From the NCBI GenBank assembly GCA_964575455.1, contig CAZNRX010000014.1:1-64000 (forward strand): a stretch of 64,000 nucleotides of DNA, given 5' to 3'. The notes beneath the pieces are model-generated. The model did no database searches, was not told the DNA's origin, and saw only the letters and a program-made list of their open reading frames with translations. The stretch's first letter is position 1, and each line of letters begins with the position of its first letter. Of this stretch, positions 41,243 to 49,672 are shown one piece after another. The position numbers and the translations under genes are program-made. The DNA comes from SKLM01 sp964575455. GTDB taxonomy: Bacteria > Chloroflexota > Anaerolineae > B4-G1.

Positions 41243-42510
41243 CTTCGGCCCTCCTCGGTGCTCAGGCGGCCGGGCCCGTCGTCCTGCAGCCTGTGGTATC
41301 GCTCCAGCACCAGGCATGCCAGGGGCTCGTCACCTTCAATGCCGCTCACGTCGGCCAGCGTTGCCTCGATTCCCTTGGCAGAGATGCGCTCCTGCAGTTG
41401 CACCGCCAGCGGGTCTCTGGGGTCGTCGAAACAGTAGCCGGCGGCGATGCCCCAGCTCAGCGCCTTCGGCGTCACATCCGCCTTCTCGGCTAGCCGCGCC
41501 CCGCCCACCAGGCGGTCCTCGGGGTGGAGCTTGCGGGCCGGGTCGCGGGCCAGGCGGAAGACCGTGTCGCCCAAGGCCCGGTTTGCGAAACGCCCCACAA
41601 GGTCCTCCACGTGGGCGCGCAAGGCGTCCGGGTCGAAGCCGTGTTCGGCGACCAGGCCCTGGGCCGCCTCGTGCAGGGCTTGGTCGAGGATGGGGCGGAT
41701 CTGAGGATCCTCCAGGGCTTCGTAGCCATACCCGTGGCCCTTCTGATACCCCAGGTAGCCCAGCACGGCGTGGCCGGCGTTGTGAATGTAGAGCTTGCGA
41801 TCCACGTAGGCCGAGAAGTCCTCGCGAGCTTCCAGACCCACGATGTCGGGAACCGGCCCCTTCAGACCCTCCTCGTCCACGGGCAGGACCTTGTACGGCT
41901 CGACGACCACGAGGGTGGGATCCTTCTCCCGCACCTCTTCCGGCAGGATGGGTACCATACGGGCGATCACAGCCTCCACAAAGCCCACCTTCTCCTCCAG
42001 GTAGCGGGGGTAGGCGGCATCTTGGGTCCCCAACTCGGCCCTTTCCCCCTGAGGGAGGGCGGGGGGCAGGTGCTTCTGTACCAGGCCTCGCAGCACCTGA
42101 GAGGCGTCCTTGAGGTTCTCACAGATGATCACGTTCAGTGGCGCGTCCACGTCCGCGTCCGCCCGACGGGCGACGCCCCGGGCGATGATGGGGGCCACCT
42201 GGGGCAGGGCACGCGTGCCGACCGCCGTGGCCAGGAGATCGGCGGTCACGATCTCGCGGGCCACGGCCTCCTCGTCACGGGCGTCGATGGCCCGCACGTG
42301 GGCGATGGTCAGGTCCTGGCTGCGCTCGTTGTCCACGATGCGCAGGGTGTAGCTCCGCTGCTGGTTGAGGCGGTCCACCAGCCGCCGGTCGATCTCGACG
42401 AAGGTCACCTCGTAGCCCGACTCCGTGAAGAGCTGGCCCAGAAACCCCCGCCCGATATTGCCCGCGCCGAAGATCACGGCGCTTCGCCTGCGGCTCGGCT
42501 GCCCCATCAT
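41239..42510 (-). CDS. Mannitol-1-phosphate 5-dehydrogenase-like oxidoreductase
   Basis: 423 aa; AAGGAGG precedes tandem ATGs at 42510 and 42507. VIFGAGNIGRGFLGQLFTESGYEVTFVEID is the NAD-binding start and EPYKVLPVDEEGLKG with DRKLYIHNAGHAVLGYLG (Lys and His of the active site) identifies the mannitol dehydrogenase family, mannitol-1-phosphate type. It would interconvert mannitol 1-phosphate and fructose 6-phosphate with NAD. It is about 40 residues longer than E. coli MtlD, partly from a palindrome insertion (HLPPALPQGERAELG) and a C-terminal tail. No PTS genes are nearby, so the phosphorylated substrate must arise otherwise. Confidence 0.82.
   Translation of the reverse strand: MMGQPSRRRSAVIFGAGNIGRGFLGQLFTESGYEVTFVEIDRRLVDRLNQQRSYTLRIVDNERSQDLTIAHVRAIDARDEEAVAREIVTADLLATAVGTRALPQVAPIIARGVARRADADVDAPLNVIICENLKDASQVLRGLVQKHLPPALPQGERAELGTQDAAYPRYLEEKVGFVEAVIARMVPILPEEVREKDPTLVVVEPYKVLPVDEEGLKGPVPDIVGLEAREDFSAYVDRKLYIHNAGHAVLGYLGYQKGHGYGYEALEDPQIRPILDQALHEAAQGLVAEHGFDPDALRAHVEDLVGRFANRALGDTVFRLARDPARKLHPEDRLVGGARLAEKADVTPKALSWGIAAGYCFDDPRDPLAVQLQERISAKGIEATLADVSGIEGDEPLACLVLERYHRLQDDGPGRLSTEEGRR
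42035..42075. repeat. GC-rich palindrome in frame inside the mannitol-phosphate dehydrogenase gene
   Basis: GGCCCTTTCCCCC / TGAGGGAGGGCGGGGGG, translated as a Pro/Gly/Glu-rich stretch at about residues 147-160. Confidence 0.55.
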
Positions 42511-43817
42511 GGCACCTCCTTGGTCACGAGCTGGATGATGCCCCGCTTGCCGTTGATCAGCCAGGTGGGGTCCTCGGCGGCCAGCGCCTCCGCCTGCCCG
42601 GGCTTCAGCCCCACCATGATCTCCCCTTTCAGCGTGCGCAGCACCAGGAACGGCGCGGGGAAGTCGTCGGCCACGTCCTCCAGGCGCGCGGTGTGTGGCC
42701 AGTGGCGGTCGCCCAGCAGCCGCCGATAGTTGACGTCCCCTTTCAGGATGACCAGGGGCGACTGCGTCGACCCGTCGGCGGACGCAAGCTCCGCCCGCAG
42801 CGATGGTACCATCTGGCGGAACGTGAGGCAGCTCGTCCAGAAGGGGTGATCCTTGAGGACGAGCCGCCCCGCTGCCAGGTGCTCGCGCAGCCGTGTGCCC
42901 AGCGCTCGCACGCGCGCGTCGGGCGCTGTTCGCAGCAGGGCCTCCGTGGTCCGGACGTCCTTGGGCATGGCGTCGGAGACGAAGAAGGGGCGATCCTTGA
43001 GATGGAAGACCACCTCCCGCGCCATGTCCTGCACGAGCATGGCGTCGGCCAGGACCATGTCGAAGAGCAGGTCCAGGCCCACATTGTCGTTGATGAAGTC
43101 CACCCGCGGCAAGCCACGGTCCAGCCGCTCCATGACCTCGTCCGTGTGGTCGATGAGGATGTGACGTCGCTGCTCCTCAGTGGCCAGGCCTTCGGAGGCC
43201 CGCATGTTCACGGTGATGTTGCTGAGGTCGGCGCGGTTGCCCCACAGACAGGCGTGCAACAGGCGGCTTGCGCGCCTCTCGGCCGCACTCGTCCCTGCGT
43301 CACCAGGCTGCGCCCGAGGCGGCTGCCAAAGCGACTGCGTCACCTCGCTCTCGGTCAGCACACCCACGGCCTTCGCCTCCTGCTGCCGCTTCTGCTTTCC
43401 AAAGGGGTCGTGTCCCTCCCACGGTCCGGGCTGGAAGTAGCGCACCGCCTCCAGCAGGCGGCGGTAGAAGAAGGTCTCGGCGAAGTACCAGGGCACCTCC
43501 AGCCAGGTCCTGTTCCGGTAGGCGGCTAACGCCTGGTTCCAGAAGAGGACATCCGGGGCCTCCTCTCGCAGCGGCTGCATGGGTTCCGAGGCGATCTCCT
43601 GTCGAAAGGCCTCCAGCGCCTCCACGATGGGCCGCGGGTAGTCGTTGTCCTCAGTGACGCGGCGGATGATCTGCGGCTTGCGCTCGACGATGGTGAAGCG
43701 CGCGAAGGATTCTGGCTCAGAGGTCATCAGCGGCGGCGGGAGGTCAGCGTCGTGGCGCGGTGGTCCCGAGTTGATGATTTCCTCTAGCTGTTCCTGCTTG
43801 GTTAGGTTCCCTGTCAT
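42507..43817 (-). CDS. DUF89/ARMT1-family damage-control phosphatase
   Basis: 436 aa with GGAGG before ATG 43817. FINDNVGLDLLFDMVLADAML carries the metal-binding Asp-Asn motif, and LRTLKGE gives the RTxK signature of DUF89 subfamily III. Characterised relatives are metal-dependent phosphatases acting on sugar phosphates such as fructose 1-phosphate, thought to remove harmful side products. Here it precedes and overlaps the mannitol-phosphate dehydrogenase gene by four bases, so the two are coupled. A role in dephosphorylating a ketose phosphate is a reasonable inference. Confidence 0.82.
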   Translation of the reverse strand: MTGNLTKQEQLEEIINSGPPRHDADLPPPLMTSEPESFARFTIVERKPQIIRRVTEDNDYPRPIVEALEAFRQEIASEPMQPLREEAPDVLFWNQALAAYRNRTWLEVPWYFAETFFYRRLLEAVRYFQPGPWEGHDPFGKQKRQQEAKAVGVLTESEVTQSLWQPPRAQPGDAGTSAAERRASRLLHACLWGNRADLSNITVNMRASEGLATEEQRRHILIDHTDEVMERLDRGLPRVDFINDNVGLDLLFDMVLADAMLVQDMAREVVFHLKDRPFFVSDAMPKDVRTTEALLRTAPDARVRALGTRLREHLAAGRLVLKDHPFWTSCLTFRQMVPSLRAELASADGSTQSPLVILKGDVNYRRLLGDRHWPHTARLEDVADDFPAPFLVLRTLKGEIMVGLKPGQAEALAAEDPTWLINGKRGIIQLVTKEVP

Positions 43818-43860
43818 TATCGTCCTCCATGGAAGGAAGTGGCGCTACGCGCGTGCTGTG

Positions 43861-43895
43861 GCGCTACTCCGTTTCTCTTCGTAGCGCACTACGAG
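43861..43895. repeat. ACTACGAAC-family intergenic repeat (variant A)
   Basis: GCGCTAC-TCCGTTTCTCTTC-GTAGCGC followed by ACTACGAG, ending just before the FGGY kinase stop. A partial GCGCTAC copy precedes it at 43842. Confidence 0.8.
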
Positions 43896-43896
43896 C

Positions 43897-45438
43897 TTAC
43901 CGGTGTGCGGATGGAAGGTCTCTCAGGTAGTCGCCCATCAGCGGCCAGAGCTGTCTGTACCTCTCGAACCAGCTCTCGTAATGCGCCCGCTGCTGCGGAT
44001 CTGGCTCGAAGGTCCGCTCCAGGCTGACCATGGCTGCGACACCGTCCTCGTGAGCATGGAATGTCCCATTCCCGACGCCGGCGATGATGGCTGCGCCCAG
44101 GGCGCCCGCCTCGGTGGTCCTGGGGCGAACGAACGGCCGACCCAGTATGTCGGCGCACACCTGGACCCACGCGTCGGACTTGCTGCCGCCGCCCACCGCT
44201 CGGTACTCCGCAATCTCGATGCCGGTCGGGGGGAGCGACTCGACGCACTCCCGCAGGTAGAACGTGGTCCCTTCGAGAATGCCCTTCAGGATGTTCCCTC
44301 TCGACGTCTCAAGGTGCAAGCCGGCGATGACGCCACAGGAGTCCGAGATGAACGCCGGAGGCCCGGTGACTGTGAAGTGCGGCAGGACGATGATGCCGCT
44401 TGGGCCGTCTGGGATCTCCGCGAAGAGGTCGTCGTAGACGTCCTTTCCCCTCTCTTGCGCCCGTCGGTGCTCGGCCGCGGCGAACGCGTCCCTGAACCAC
44501 TTGACGATGGAGCCGCCCTGGTTGTAGATGAAGCTGACGTACTTGCCCGGCACGGCGTGATGCTCCGTGTTCAGGCCCCGCTCGATCATGGCGGTGGGTT
44601 CGCGGCGAGCACCTTCACGGCGGTCGCTGCGCACGCTGAACACAGGCGTGATGCATATGAACGTGCCCATGCCGTAGACGGCGCGCCCCTCCTCGATCAC
44701 GCCGCAGCCCACGGCATTGGCGCATTGATCGTGCGTGCCGTTGACGATAGGGAGGTTCGGTGGGAGTCCGAGCTCGTCCGCCATGCGGTCGGACACCGTG
44801 CCGATCACCGTCCCGGAGGGCGCGGTTTCTGGCAGCTTGGAGCGATCGAGCCCGGCGGCTCTGATAAGCTCGTCCGACCAGTCCTCTTGGTCGATATCGA
44901 ACAGCAGCGTCCGATTCGCCAGCGAATAGTCCACAACAGCGTCTGCGCCAAGCATGAAGCCGACGAAACTGCTCCAGAGGAGAAACTTATGCGTCCGCTC
45001 ATAGAGGTCGGGTTGATGCTCCTTGATCCACTTCAGTTTCGTCAGCCCGTAGTGGTTTCCAAGCGTGTTCCCGTTGATTCGGTAGAGACGTTCGTCAGGG
45101 AGGGCGCTTTCGAGATCCGCCACATACTCCTGCCCCCGCACGTCGAAGTTCAGGATGGAGGGGCCGAGCACCTGGCGGTCCTCCGTCACAGGGACCATCG
45201 CTTCGCCAAGGGATGATATGGCGAGCGCTTTGATCGGATCCGAGCCGGAGCTGGATGCGACCTCCCGGATGGTTGCCTTCACCTTGTCCCATACCTCGAC
45301 TGCATCCAGCTGCGCCCACCCTGGATGGGGCGCCCGGAAATCGTACTCGTCGTAGGCGGACGCAAGCCGATGTCCCTCCTCGGAGAATACGGCGGCTTTG
45401 CAGCCTGTCGTGCCTACGTCTATGCCAAGAAGACTCAT
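43897..45438 (-). CDS. FGGY-family carbohydrate kinase
   Basis: 513 aa with AAAGGAGG before ATG 45438. LGIDVGTTGCKA (Asp7) opens the first domain and NGTHDQCANAVG carries the catalytic Asp. VGGGSKSDAWVQVCADILG belongs to the ATP-binding domain. The xylulokinase signature GQMHG is replaced by SSLGEAM, so the substrate is probably not D-xylulose; other members act on fuculose, rhamnulose, erythritol or ribulose. A class II aldolase gene lies 73 bases upstream, which suggests that the phosphorylated ketose made here is cleaved by it. Confidence 0.83.
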   Translation of the reverse strand: MSLLGIDVGTTGCKAAVFSEEGHRLASAYDEYDFRAPHPGWAQLDAVEVWDKVKATIREVASSSGSDPIKALAISSLGEAMVPVTEDRQVLGPSILNFDVRGQEYVADLESALPDERLYRINGNTLGNHYGLTKLKWIKEHQPDLYERTHKFLLWSSFVGFMLGADAVVDYSLANRTLLFDIDQEDWSDELIRAAGLDRSKLPETAPSGTVIGTVSDRMADELGLPPNLPIVNGTHDQCANAVGCGVIEEGRAVYGMGTFICITPVFSVRSDRREGARREPTAMIERGLNTEHHAVPGKYVSFIYNQGGSIVKWFRDAFAAAEHRRAQERGKDVYDDLFAEIPDGPSGIIVLPHFTVTGPPAFISDSCGVIAGLHLETSRGNILKGILEGTTFYLRECVESLPPTGIEIAEYRAVGGGSKSDAWVQVCADILGRPFVRPRTTEAGALGAAIIAGVGNGTFHAHEDGVAAMVSLERTFEPDPQQRAHYESWFERYRQLWPLMGDYLRDLPSAHR

Positions 45439-45467
45439 TCTGCTCCTCCTTTGAGCGCGAGATGCCG

Positions 45468-45501
45468 GCGCTACTCCGTTTCTCTGCGTAGCGCACTACG
45501 A
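45468..45501. repeat. ACTACGAAC-family intergenic repeat (variant A)
   Basis: GCGCTAC-TCCGTTTCTCTGC-GTAGCGC followed by ACTACGA, between the FGGY kinase and aldolase genes. Confidence 0.8.
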
Positions 45502-45511
45502 TCGGGTGGTG

Positions 45512-46426
45512 TTACGTCACCGCCTGCCTGATGCCAGCCACGCCGAAGTAGTCGCGTATGAGCCAGCAGGTGCGCTCGTACACGGCGTCCTGGGCGGCGG
45601 CCACGCTCTCCGATTCCCTCAGGGCTGACTCGTAGGCCTGCCGGATCTCGGTGCCGATGTTTATCTTGGCTATGCCTTTCTTGATCGCGGCAAGCACGTA
45701 GTCCCGCTTGACGCCTGAACCACCGTGCAGGACTAGCGGGACATCGGTCGCCCGACGAAGCCTCTCAAGGTGGTCGAGATCCAGCTTGGCCTTGACCTTC
45801 TTCTTGTCCTTCAGCGCGCCAGAGACTGCCCCGTGGACATTGCCGACGGCCACGGAGAGCCAGTCACAGTCGGTCTCGTCGACGAAGCGCCTCGCCTGCT
45901 CGACATCGGTGAAGCCCATGCCGGATTCGAAAAGCTCCTCGTACGGGGGGAGTGGCCCGCCCTCGTGGCCCAACACGGCTCCCAACTCGGCCTCGCAGGG
46001 TATGCCGGCCTCGTGAGCCATCTGCGCCACCTGCCGTGTGCAGGCGATGTTCTCCTCCAAGTCCAGCCGCGAGCCATCCACCATGACCGATTGATATCCC
46101 AGCTCAATCGCCTCGCGGATGACCGAGACGTAGTCAACGCGCTCGCCATCCTCGTCGATGACCGGCACGTGATCCAGGTGGATCTGGACGTGGTCGGGGT
46201 CCTTCCACTTGGTGAACGCCTCCATCACGGCGGCAGGCCCCTCGGCCTCGAACTTGATCCACTCGAGGCGTGCGGTCTCGATCAGGGCGAAGGCATCCTG
46301 ATCTACCACGGCCTGGATCACGGGCTTGACCATGGGGAGATAGGGTACGTTGAAGGCCGGGATCACCAGTCCAGCCTTCCAGGCATTGCGAACAACGGGC
46401 GTTGGTGTCTCGGGCTTGGTTGGCAT
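45512..46426 (-). CDS. Class II fructose-bisphosphate/tagatose-bisphosphate-type aldolase
   Basis: 304 aa with AAGGAGG before ATG 46426. IPAFNVPYL starts the barrel. HLDH (Asp85 catalytic, His86 zinc), AELG (Glu147), GNVHG (His198) and LHGGSG (His234) are the class II residues. It splits a ketose phosphate into dihydroxyacetone phosphate and an aldehyde. The missing Lys-rich and Arg details do not allow fructose, tagatose or another ketose phosphate to be separated. The FGGY kinase downstream is the natural partner. Confidence 0.87.
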   Translation of the reverse strand: MPTKPETPTPVVRNAWKAGLVIPAFNVPYLPMVKPVIQAVVDQDAFALIETARLEWIKFEAEGPAAVMEAFTKWKDPDHVQIHLDHVPVIDEDGERVDYVSVIREAIELGYQSVMVDGSRLDLEENIACTRQVAQMAHEAGIPCEAELGAVLGHEGGPLPPYEELFESGMGFTDVEQARRFVDETDCDWLSVAVGNVHGAVSGALKDKKKVKAKLDLDHLERLRRATDVPLVLHGGSGVKRDYVLAAIKKGIAKINIGTEIRQAYESALRESESVAAAQDAVYERTCWLIRDYFGVAGIRQAVT

Positions 46427-46507
46427 CTGTCATCCTCCTTGGGTCTATCGGACGTCAAGACGGCGCTGCTTGGCAAGCGTGCTAAGCCAGGCCTTTCGTG
46501 GGTCTGC

Positions 46508-47305
46508 TCAGGCGCCTGGCCCTTGCTCGCCCAGGATGCTGCGGACGAAGGCGACATTCTCCTCGACCATGTCGTCCTTCTCCCCGCGGTGCATGCCCAC
46601 GTTCACTACGTCGGTCGGTTTGATGTGCTCAAAGGCGAACTCAAAGGCCATCAGCGCGTCGATGCGGCCGGCGCCCATGATCTTGTAGGCGATGCACGGT
46701 CTCTCCAGGCGCTGGATGCACTCCACCGCCTCGAACACGTCTGCCAGGCGGAATCTCTCTCCCTCGTCGTTGTGCAGGCTGCCGCAGTCGAAGAAGGAGA
46801 CCGCGTGAAAGTCGACCACGTCCAGTCTGTCGACCCAGTCGTGGACGGCGGGGTGGTGCCCGGCGACGCCGATGGGGATGCCTTGCGCCTGACCGTGTCG
46901 CACATATTCGCACAGCGCGCCCTCGTTCCGCTCCGCATAGAGGCGATCCGTGAACCCGCCGTGTAGATACCCCGCCGCGCAGCCGATCTCGACGGCCCGG
47001 TCGATGGCGACCCGCATGTCTAGCTCCTCATCGCAGTTGATCTGAGCGATCCACTGGAGCGGGCCTCCTGCGGCCAGGTACTCGGCCGTGGCCTGAATCA
47101 CGTGGGGGGTCTCGTTGTTGGTGATCATGGTGTTGATGCCTGCCTCCCACGCTCGCTCCCAGGTCTCCAGGATCCGCTTCCTCGTGTAGTACGTGCGCAT
47201 GTCACGATCGCGCTCGGGGTTCTGGTGGCTGAAGCCAGCAAAGGGGTTGGCCCCGATGATCAGCCGGGTCACCTGTAGGCCACAGAAATCCACTGTCGGC
47301 AGCAC
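46508..47305 (-). CDS. TIM-barrel protein of unknown function
   Basis: 265 aa. The start is GTG 47305 with AAAGGAG ten bases upstream; the longer open frame to 47653 runs through the nitroreductase gene and was rejected. It begins VTRLIIGANPFAGFSH, followed by an alternating alpha/beta pattern (INTMITNNET, WIAQINCDEE, IGVAGHHPAVHDW, IAYKIMGAGRID) typical of a TIM barrel. No catalytic set of a named family was recognised; the AYKIMGAGR segment holds a conserved lysine that could form a Schiff base (speculative). It follows the nitroreductase gene by 41 bases. Confidence 0.6.
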   Translation of the reverse strand: MLPTVDFCGLQVTRLIIGANPFAGFSHQNPERDRDMRTYYTRKRILETWERAWEAGINTMITNNETPHVIQATAEYLAAGGPLQWIAQINCDEELDMRVAIDRAVEIGCAAGYLHGGFTDRLYAERNEGALCEYVRHGQAQGIPIGVAGHHPAVHDWVDRLDVVDFHAVSFFDCGSLHNDEGERFRLADVFEAVECIQRLERPCIAYKIMGAGRIDALMAFEFAFEHIKPTDVVNVGMHRGEKDDMVEENVAFVRSILGEQGPGA

Positions 47306-47346
47306 TGATGCTTGCTCCTTTCGCCAGCAACTCCTAACGGCGTGCG

Positions 47347-47844
47347 TCACGTTCCCTTCTGGTATTTCTCCCAGTGGAGGACTTCCTCCAAGGACTTCTT
47401 CTGCTTGGTTGGCCACGCCGTTGGCACACCGATGGGGACCAGCGTCAGCAGCCGCTTCTCCTCTGGGATGTCCAACAGCGTCTTGAACGCCTCCTCGTGG
47501 GGCAGCGTGTAGCCCTCGAGCCAGCAGGAACCGTAGCCCAGGGCGGTGCTGGCGATCAGCATGTTCTCGATGGCGGCGGAGCCATCCTCCAGCCACCAAC
47601 GGGAGGAGGGATCCAGCACCACGGCGATGATCGCGGCGGCCTTCTCCATCCATTCGGCAGCGACCTTCAGCTTGTCGATCATCCTGCGGTTGGTGATGAC
47701 GATGAAGTCCCAGGGCTGCCGGTTGCTGCCGGTGGCGGCCAGCCGTCCGGCATCCACGATTGTCTCCAGATCCTCGCGAGGGATCGATTCCCCCGTGTAT
47801 GTGCGAACGCTTCTTCTCCTCCGTATGGCCTCCAAAGCCTCCAT
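47347..47844 (-). CDS. Nitroreductase-family flavoprotein
   Basis: 165 aa with AAGGAGG before ATG 47844. IRRRRSVRTYTGESIPREDLETIVDAGRLAATGSNRQPWDF is the FMN-binding N-terminus. SAAIENMLIASTALGYGSCWLEGY is the usual second signature, and IPIGVP-like LVPIGVPTAWP follows. It probably binds FMN as a dimer and reduces nitro, quinone or enone compounds with NAD(P)H. It is at the short end of the family. Why it sits in a sugar region is unclear. Confidence 0.85.
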   Translation of the reverse strand: MEALEAIRRRRSVRTYTGESIPREDLETIVDAGRLAATGSNRQPWDFIVITNRRMIDKLKVAAEWMEKAAAIIAVVLDPSSRWWLEDGSAAIENMLIASTALGYGSCWLEGYTLPHEEAFKTLLDIPEEKRLLTLVPIGVPTAWPTKQKKSLEEVLHWEKYQKGT

Positions 47845-47882
47845 CTACACAAACCTCCTTGGGTCCCTAGACCCGATCATGC

Positions 47883-48845
47883 TCACGGTACCCGTCCACC
47901 GCGCCCGGCCGTGAACAGACGATACCACTCCTCCCGCGTCAGCTCCAGGTCGTCCGCCTGACAGGCGCCCGCGATGCGGGTCGGGTTCGTGGTGCCGATG
48001 ATCGGCTGGATGCCGGCAGGATGCCGCAGCAGCCAGGCGATCAGTATCGCTTCCTTGCTCACGTTCCGCTCCGCAGCCATCTCTGTGACCGCCCTTGCCG
48101 TCCCCGCAAGTCGCGGATCCGGCGACTGTGCTGCCGTGGGCCGCTTGCCGGAGACGCGCCCCCTGGCCAGCGGACTCCAGGCTTGGATGGTGATGCCCTC
48201 CATGCGGCAGAACTCGAGCGTGCCCTCGCTGCGCGATATCACGCCCAGGTCGTCGCGGTTGAACGCGATGCCGTCGTTGATGAGCTGGTTGTGCACCACG
48301 TTCAGCTCGACCTGGTTGACGATCAGGGGCTGCTCGACACAGGTCTTCAGCAGCTGGATCTGGGATGGTGTGTGGTTGCTGACCCCGAACCAGCAGACCT
48401 TGCCGGCTTTGTGCAGCTGGTCAAGGGCGCGGGCTACCTCCTCCGGTTCGACCAACGCGTCTGGGCGGTGCAGCAGCAGAACGTCCAGGTAGTCCGTCTT
48501 GAGTCGTCTCAGGCTTCCCTCGACCGAGCGGACGATGTGCTCGTAGCTGAAGTCGTAGCGCGCCGGCGAGGCGGTTTCGGGATCGCCCGGAAAGCGAATC
48601 CCGCACTTCGACTGCAAGATGATCCGGTCGCGGATGCCGGGCGCCCGTTCCCACAGCGCGGAGAAGACCTCCTCGCGCTTGCCCTGCCCATAGATGTCGG
48701 CGTGATCGAAGAGGTTGATGCCCTGGTCCAGCGCCGTGCGCACCGTCCCCATGGCCTCCCTGCGGTCGTCGCTGAGGTGCAGGCACCCGAGGGCGATTCG
48801 CGACGCCTCCAATGTTGAGGTTCCCAGCGTCATCTGTTTCATCAT
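47883..48845 (-). CDS. Aldo/keto reductase (YdhF-like)
   Basis: 320 aa with GGGGGAG before ATG 48845. The catalytic tetrad is visible: Asp and Tyr in NLFDHADIYGQGKREE, Lys in LQSKCG and His in LLLHRPD. WSPLARGRVSG and IIGTTNPTRI bind NADPH. It reduces aldehydes or ketones, or oxidises the reverse, in the cytoplasm. The first of three aldo/keto reductases within 5 kb, all different in sequence. Substrate unknown; the setting suggests a sugar aldehyde. Confidence 0.88.
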   Translation of the reverse strand: MMKQMTLGTSTLEASRIALGCLHLSDDRREAMGTVRTALDQGINLFDHADIYGQGKREEVFSALWERAPGIRDRIILQSKCGIRFPGDPETASPARYDFSYEHIVRSVEGSLRRLKTDYLDVLLLHRPDALVEPEEVARALDQLHKAGKVCWFGVSNHTPSQIQLLKTCVEQPLIVNQVELNVVHNQLINDGIAFNRDDLGVISRSEGTLEFCRMEGITIQAWSPLARGRVSGKRPTAAQSPDPRLAGTARAVTEMAAERNVSKEAILIAWLLRHPAGIQPIIGTTNPTRIAGACQADDLELTREEWYRLFTAGRGGRVP

Positions 48846-48860
48846 CTGCTGCTCCCCCTG

Positions 48861-48908
48861 GTTTGTAGTGCCAAGCTCGAAGAGCCAGGCACGAAGCAGA
48901 GTGCCGCC
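48861..48908. repeat. ACTACGAAC-family intergenic repeat (variant B), inverted
   Basis: GTTTGTAGTGCCAAGCTC ... AGAGTGCCGCC. It is the reverse complement of the copies at 9881 and 11039, between the aldo/keto reductase and the ThuA gene. Confidence 0.65.
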
Positions 48909-48910
48909 CT

Positions 48911-49636
48911 CTACTCCAACGGTTCGAGCGGATCGGGTCGGTGGCCAAACGTGACGTCAACACCGGGCACCGGCGCGGCCCAGTGGACGGCGTTGGTGAT
49001 GACCTGCAGGACCTCGGGTTGATCGTAGATGGGATAGGTCTCGTGGCCGGGGCGGAAGTAGAAGATCCTGCCACGACCGCGGTGGAAACAGCAGCCGCTG
49101 CGGAAGACCTCACCTCCCTTGAACCAGCTGAGGAAGACCAGCGTGTCGGGAGCGGGAATATCGAAGCGCTCGCCGTACATCTCGGCACGCGGTATCTCGA
49201 AGACCTCGTCCAAGCCCTCGGCGATGGGATGGCCGGGCTCGACCACCCAGATGCGCTCCTTCTCTCCGACCTCGCGCCACTTCAGCTGGCCGCTGGTGCC
49301 CATCAGCGTGCGGAAGATCTTGGACAAGTGCCCGGAGTGGAGCACGATCAGGCCCATGCCTTCGAGCACACGCTGCTTCACGCGCTCAACGACAGCATCG
49401 TCGACCTCGGCGTGCGCCATGTGCGCCCACCAGATGAGGACGTTGGTCTCAGCGAGGAGGCTCTCTGTGAGGCCGTGCTCCTTCTCGTCGAGCGTCGCGG
49501 TGCGCACGGTCAGACCTTGCTGCCGCAGATGCTTGGCGATAGCTCCGTGGATGCCCTCGGGATAGATGTCAGCTACTTCGTCGTCGAGCCTCTCGTGGCG
49601 GTACTCGTTCCATACTGTGACTCTCGGTGTGGACAT
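48911..49636 (-). CDS. ThuA-domain protein
   Basis: 241 aa with GGGAG before ATG 49636. VTVWNEYRHER, VLIWWAHMAHAEVDD, GLIVLHSGHLSKIFRTLMG and FYFRPGHETYPIYDQPEV match the ThuA family, which has a glutamine-amidotransferase-like fold and occurs in trehalose and other sugar operons. ThuA in rhizobia takes part in oxidative trehalose use through 3-keto sugars. No catalytic residues are established for this subgroup. With the Gfo/Idh/MocA and isomerase genes of this window it fits keto-sugar metabolism. Confidence 0.82.
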   Translation of the reverse strand: MSTPRVTVWNEYRHERLDDEVADIYPEGIHGAIAKHLRQQGLTVRTATLDEKEHGLTESLLAETNVLIWWAHMAHAEVDDAVVERVKQRVLEGMGLIVLHSGHLSKIFRTLMGTSGQLKWREVGEKERIWVVEPGHPIAEGLDEVFEIPRAEMYGERFDIPAPDTLVFLSWFKGGEVFRSGCCFHRGRGRIFYFRPGHETYPIYDQPEVLQVITNAVHWAAPVPGVDVTFGHRPDPLEPLE

Positions 49637-49649
49637 AGATAGCTCCCTT

Positions 49650-49672
49650 GGCGGGTGTGGAGCCCGCCCTAC
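49650..49672. repeat. Diverged solo copy of the GGGT-GGA-CCC repeat, supplying a stop codon
   Basis: GGCGGGTGTGGAGCCCGCCCTAC has the layout of the TCGGGTATGGAAACCCGACCTAC core. The nucleotidyltransferase stop (49669-49671) lies within it. Confidence 0.6.

Noticed and set aside
46508..47653. Longer TIM-barrel protein starting at 47653
   Set aside because: It overlaps the nitroreductase; GTG 47305 has AAAGGAG.
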